Both the position numbers and the translations under genes were made by a program. From Granulosicoccus sp963833195 (lineage in GTDB: Bacteria > Pseudomonadota > Gammaproteobacteria > Granulosicoccales > Granulosicoccaceae), in assembly GCA_963833195.1 (NCBI GenBank), contig CAWHXF010000027.1, positions 186,001 through 250,000 of the forward strand: a stretch of DNA of 64,000 nucleotides. The letters are read 5' to 3'. Below, in pieces: positions 62,361-64,000 of the stretch. A model generated the notes under the pieces. It did not search any database, was not told where the DNA came from, and saw nothing but the letters and a program-made list of their open reading frames with translations. The first letter of the stretch is position 1, and each line of letters starts with the position of its first letter.

Positions 62361-63940
62361 CGCCGCGTCGTTCCAAGAATGACGCCCGACCACGGGTCCA
62401 GACGCAACCCGTCGGCGGTGACGGCCCCGCTCTGCGACATTTCCGCCACGATCTCGACGTGCCTACCGAGGTTCCGTAGGGGCACGAAGGCGCCCTCCGC
62501 CGACAGGTTCGCGACGATCAGCAGCGAAGCGTCGTCCTCGGCGCCCCGGCGCCAGGCGAGGAGGTCCTGACCGAAGCTCAAGAGCGCGAAGTCGCCCGTG
62601 CGCAGCGCCTCGTGTTGGCGCCGCACGGCGAGCAGCTCCCGGTACCAGCGGGTCAGCGCCTTCGGGGTCGGGCGCCCGTCCGCGAACGGGGCCTTGGTGC
62701 GGTTGGCGTGCCCGATGGGCAGCCACGGCGCCGCGTCGGAGAAGCCGGCGTGCACGGCCTCGGAGTCCCACGGCATCGGCGTACGGTTCGGATCGCGCCC
62801 GCGCTCGGGCTCGCGCAGGCCCCACGGGTCCTGCACGGCGTCCGGCGGGATCGTCACGTCGATCAGTCCGAGCTCGTCGCCCTGGTAGAGAAACGGCGTG
62901 CCGCGCGCGGTCAGCAGCAGCAACGCGGCGAGCGCCGCCCGCTCCTCGCCGAGCCTCGTGGCGAGCCGCGGCACGTCGTGGTTGCCAAGGGTGAGGTTCG
63001 GCCAGCCGTGGGCGGGCACCGCGGCGTCGTACCGCGCGAGGTAGTCGCCGATCGAACGTGCCTCGAACGGCTCGCGCATCAGGCCGAAGTTGAACGGCAG
63101 GTCCATCAGCGGCGCATTTCGAGTGCCGTGCCAGGCCACCTGCTTCGCGATGCTCGACTCGGGGTTGATCTCGCCGACGAGCACGCGATCGTCGTACTCG
63201 GCGAGCACGCCCATCAGCGAGCACAGGATCGGCGCGATCTCCCCGTGGCGGTTCAGGTGATGTACCGAGTCCGCGAAGCCGTAGTCGGGGTTGGGCTCGT
63301 CGCGCAGCTCGGGATCCTTGGCGAGGAAGTCGATCATGTCCACGCGCAGCCCGTCGACGCCCCGGTCGAGCCAGTGACGCATCGCGCCGTGCAGCGCGGC
63401 GAGCACCGGCGGGTGGGCGAGGTTCAGGTCCGGCTGGAACGGCAGGAACGAGTGCAGGAAGTACTGTTCGCGCTCGGTGCTCCACGACCAGGCGGACCCT
63501 CCGGTGACGCTGCGCCAGTTGTTCGGCGGCGCCCCTCCCGGGCGCGCATCGCTCCACACGTACCAGTCGGCGTGCTCCCCCTCGCGTCCCTTGCGAGAGG
63601 ACGCGAACCACGGGTGCTCGTCGGAGGTGTGGTTCGGCACGAAGTCGATGATCGTGCGGATGCCGAGCGCGTGCGCGCCCTCGACGAAGCGGTCGAAGTC
63701 CGCGAGCGTGCCGAACAGCGGATCCACACCGGCGTGGTCGGTGACGTCGTAGCCGAAGTCGCGCATCGGCGAGGGGAAGAACGGGGAGAGCCACACGGCA
63801 TCGACGCCGAGCTCGGCGAGCCAGGGCAGGCGCTCGAGGGCGCCTGCGAGGTCCCCGACGCCGTCCCCGTCGCCGTCCTGGAACGAGCGAGGGTAGATCT
63901 GGTAGAAGACGGCGGATCGCCACCAGCGAGGGTCGGACAT
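62357..63940 (-). CDS. Alpha-glucosidase, glycoside hydrolase family 13
   Basis: A 527-aa enzyme hydrolysing alpha-glucosidic bonds (oligo-1,6- or maltose-type). The GH13 regions are all present: nucleophile Asp201 (DGLRVDMIDF), acid/base Glu257 (VLVGEINPES) and transition-state Asp322 (LGNHDVPRLATRLG), plus DFVPNHTSDEHPWF. It has no signal peptide and is cytoplasmic, so the linked MFS permease fits as its supplier. Start ATG 63940. A LacI-type palindrome lies 42 bp upstream. Confidence 0.94.
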   Translation of the reverse strand: MSDPRWWRSAVFYQIYPRSFQDGDGDGVGDLAGALERLPWLAELGVDAVWLSPFFPSPMRDFGYDVTDHAGVDPLFGTLADFDRFVEGAHALGIRTIIDFVPNHTSDEHPWFASSRKGREGEHADWYVWSDARPGGAPPNNWRSVTGGSAWSWSTEREQYFLHSFLPFQPDLNLAHPPVLAALHGAMRHWLDRGVDGLRVDMIDFLAKDPELRDEPNPDYGFADSVHHLNRHGEIAPILCSLMGVLAEYDDRVLVGEINPESSIAKQVAWHGTRNAPLMDLPFNFGLMREPFEARSIGDYLARYDAAVPAHGWPNLTLGNHDVPRLATRLGEERAALAALLLLTARGTPFLYQGDELGLIDVTIPPDAVQDPWGLREPERGRDPNRTPMPWDSEAVHAGFSDAAPWLPIGHANRTKAPFADGRPTPKALTRWYRELLAVRRQHEALRTGDFALLSFGQDLLAWRRGAEDDASLLIVANLSAEGAFVPLRNLGRHVEIVAEMSQSGAVTADGLRLDPWSGVILGTTRR

Positions 63941-63982
63941 CGTTCGTGCTCCGGGTGTGGGCGGAGCCTCGCCATTGTGGAA

Positions 63983-63996
63983 CTTGAACGTTCAAG
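63983..63996. promoter_or_regulatory. LacI-family operator palindrome upstream of the glucosidase operon
   Basis: CTTGAACGTTCAAG is a perfect 14-bp palindrome with a central CG, the form used by LacI/GalR regulators such as AglR and MalR. Its regulator gene is outside the window. Confidence 0.7.
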
Positions 63997-64000
63997 AGCA

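Overview
The window is GC-rich DNA (about 70% or more by eye), coding-dense, with long Arg/Ala/Gly-rich shadow frames. The gene content suggests a heterotrophic gammaproteobacterium, perhaps marine or halophilic: a complete Entner-Doudoroff set with a HexR/RpiR regulator, a ribosome-modulation-factor-like protein, DsbB, TRAP transport and an Mrp/Nuo-type cation/proton antiporter subunit. Taxonomy is inference only. No rRNA, tRNA, CRISPR array, IS transposase or phage module was found.

Layout. 1-4142: 3' part of an antiporter subunit, a Tat-exported Gfo/Idh/MocA oxidoreductase, a methyltransferase and a SpoIIAA/STAS-like protein. 4181-11782: polyamine region, with an amidase, PotABCD-type ABC transporter, and the opposed pair AguB-like N-carbamoylputrescine amidase plus acetylpolyamine amidohydrolase. 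11783-14320: an island with a DUF222-HNH nuclease preceded by a perfect 25-bp hairpin. 14321-23221: glucose catabolism, with eda-edd divergent from zwf-pgl-hexR, then a FecR/LysM protein and pyruvate kinase. 23365-26460: a GlcF-type iron-sulfur protein abutting an aldehyde ferredoxin oxidoreductase. 26597-32582: BrkB and MscS membrane proteins, a degenerate NtrC-family regulator, and the radical-SAM/TIGR03915 DNA-repair pair.

32699-39190: surface lipoprotein, Rmf-like protein, DsbB, a GH10 xylanase split by a frameshift, a small coiled-coil protein and DUF3750. 39392-46655: an orphan HisKA domain, SDR and HIBADH-type dehydrogenases, DUF2254, and a TRAP transporter with a hairpin between dctP and dctQ. 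46670-53613: acyltransferase, 3-hydroxybutyrate oligomer hydrolase, a graveyard of MFS and DeoR remnants, an App1-like phosphatase and an OmpA-like protein. 53644-59821: a polar amino-acid ABC importer without an ATPase, aminotransferase, TPP decarboxylase and dimethylargininase, which together look like an arginine/methylarginine catabolic cassette. 60152-64000: a small Lys-rich protein, a decayed MNT-HepT pair, and an MFS-alpha-glucosidase operon under a LacI-type palindrome.

Three themes recur. First, 11-12 bp tandem repeats sit at gene ends and linkers. Second, several genes appear frameshifted (pgl, xylanase, the FecR N-terminus, HepT), which may be real decay or assembly indels. Third, TAnnnT hexamers lie 6-9 nt before start codons that lack a Shine-Dalgarno, which would fit leaderless transcripts. 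The best candidates for new biology are the methylarginine cassette, the GlcF-AOR pair, the polyamine deacetylation/decarbamoylation cluster and the degenerate AAA+ regulator beside the DNA-repair pair.
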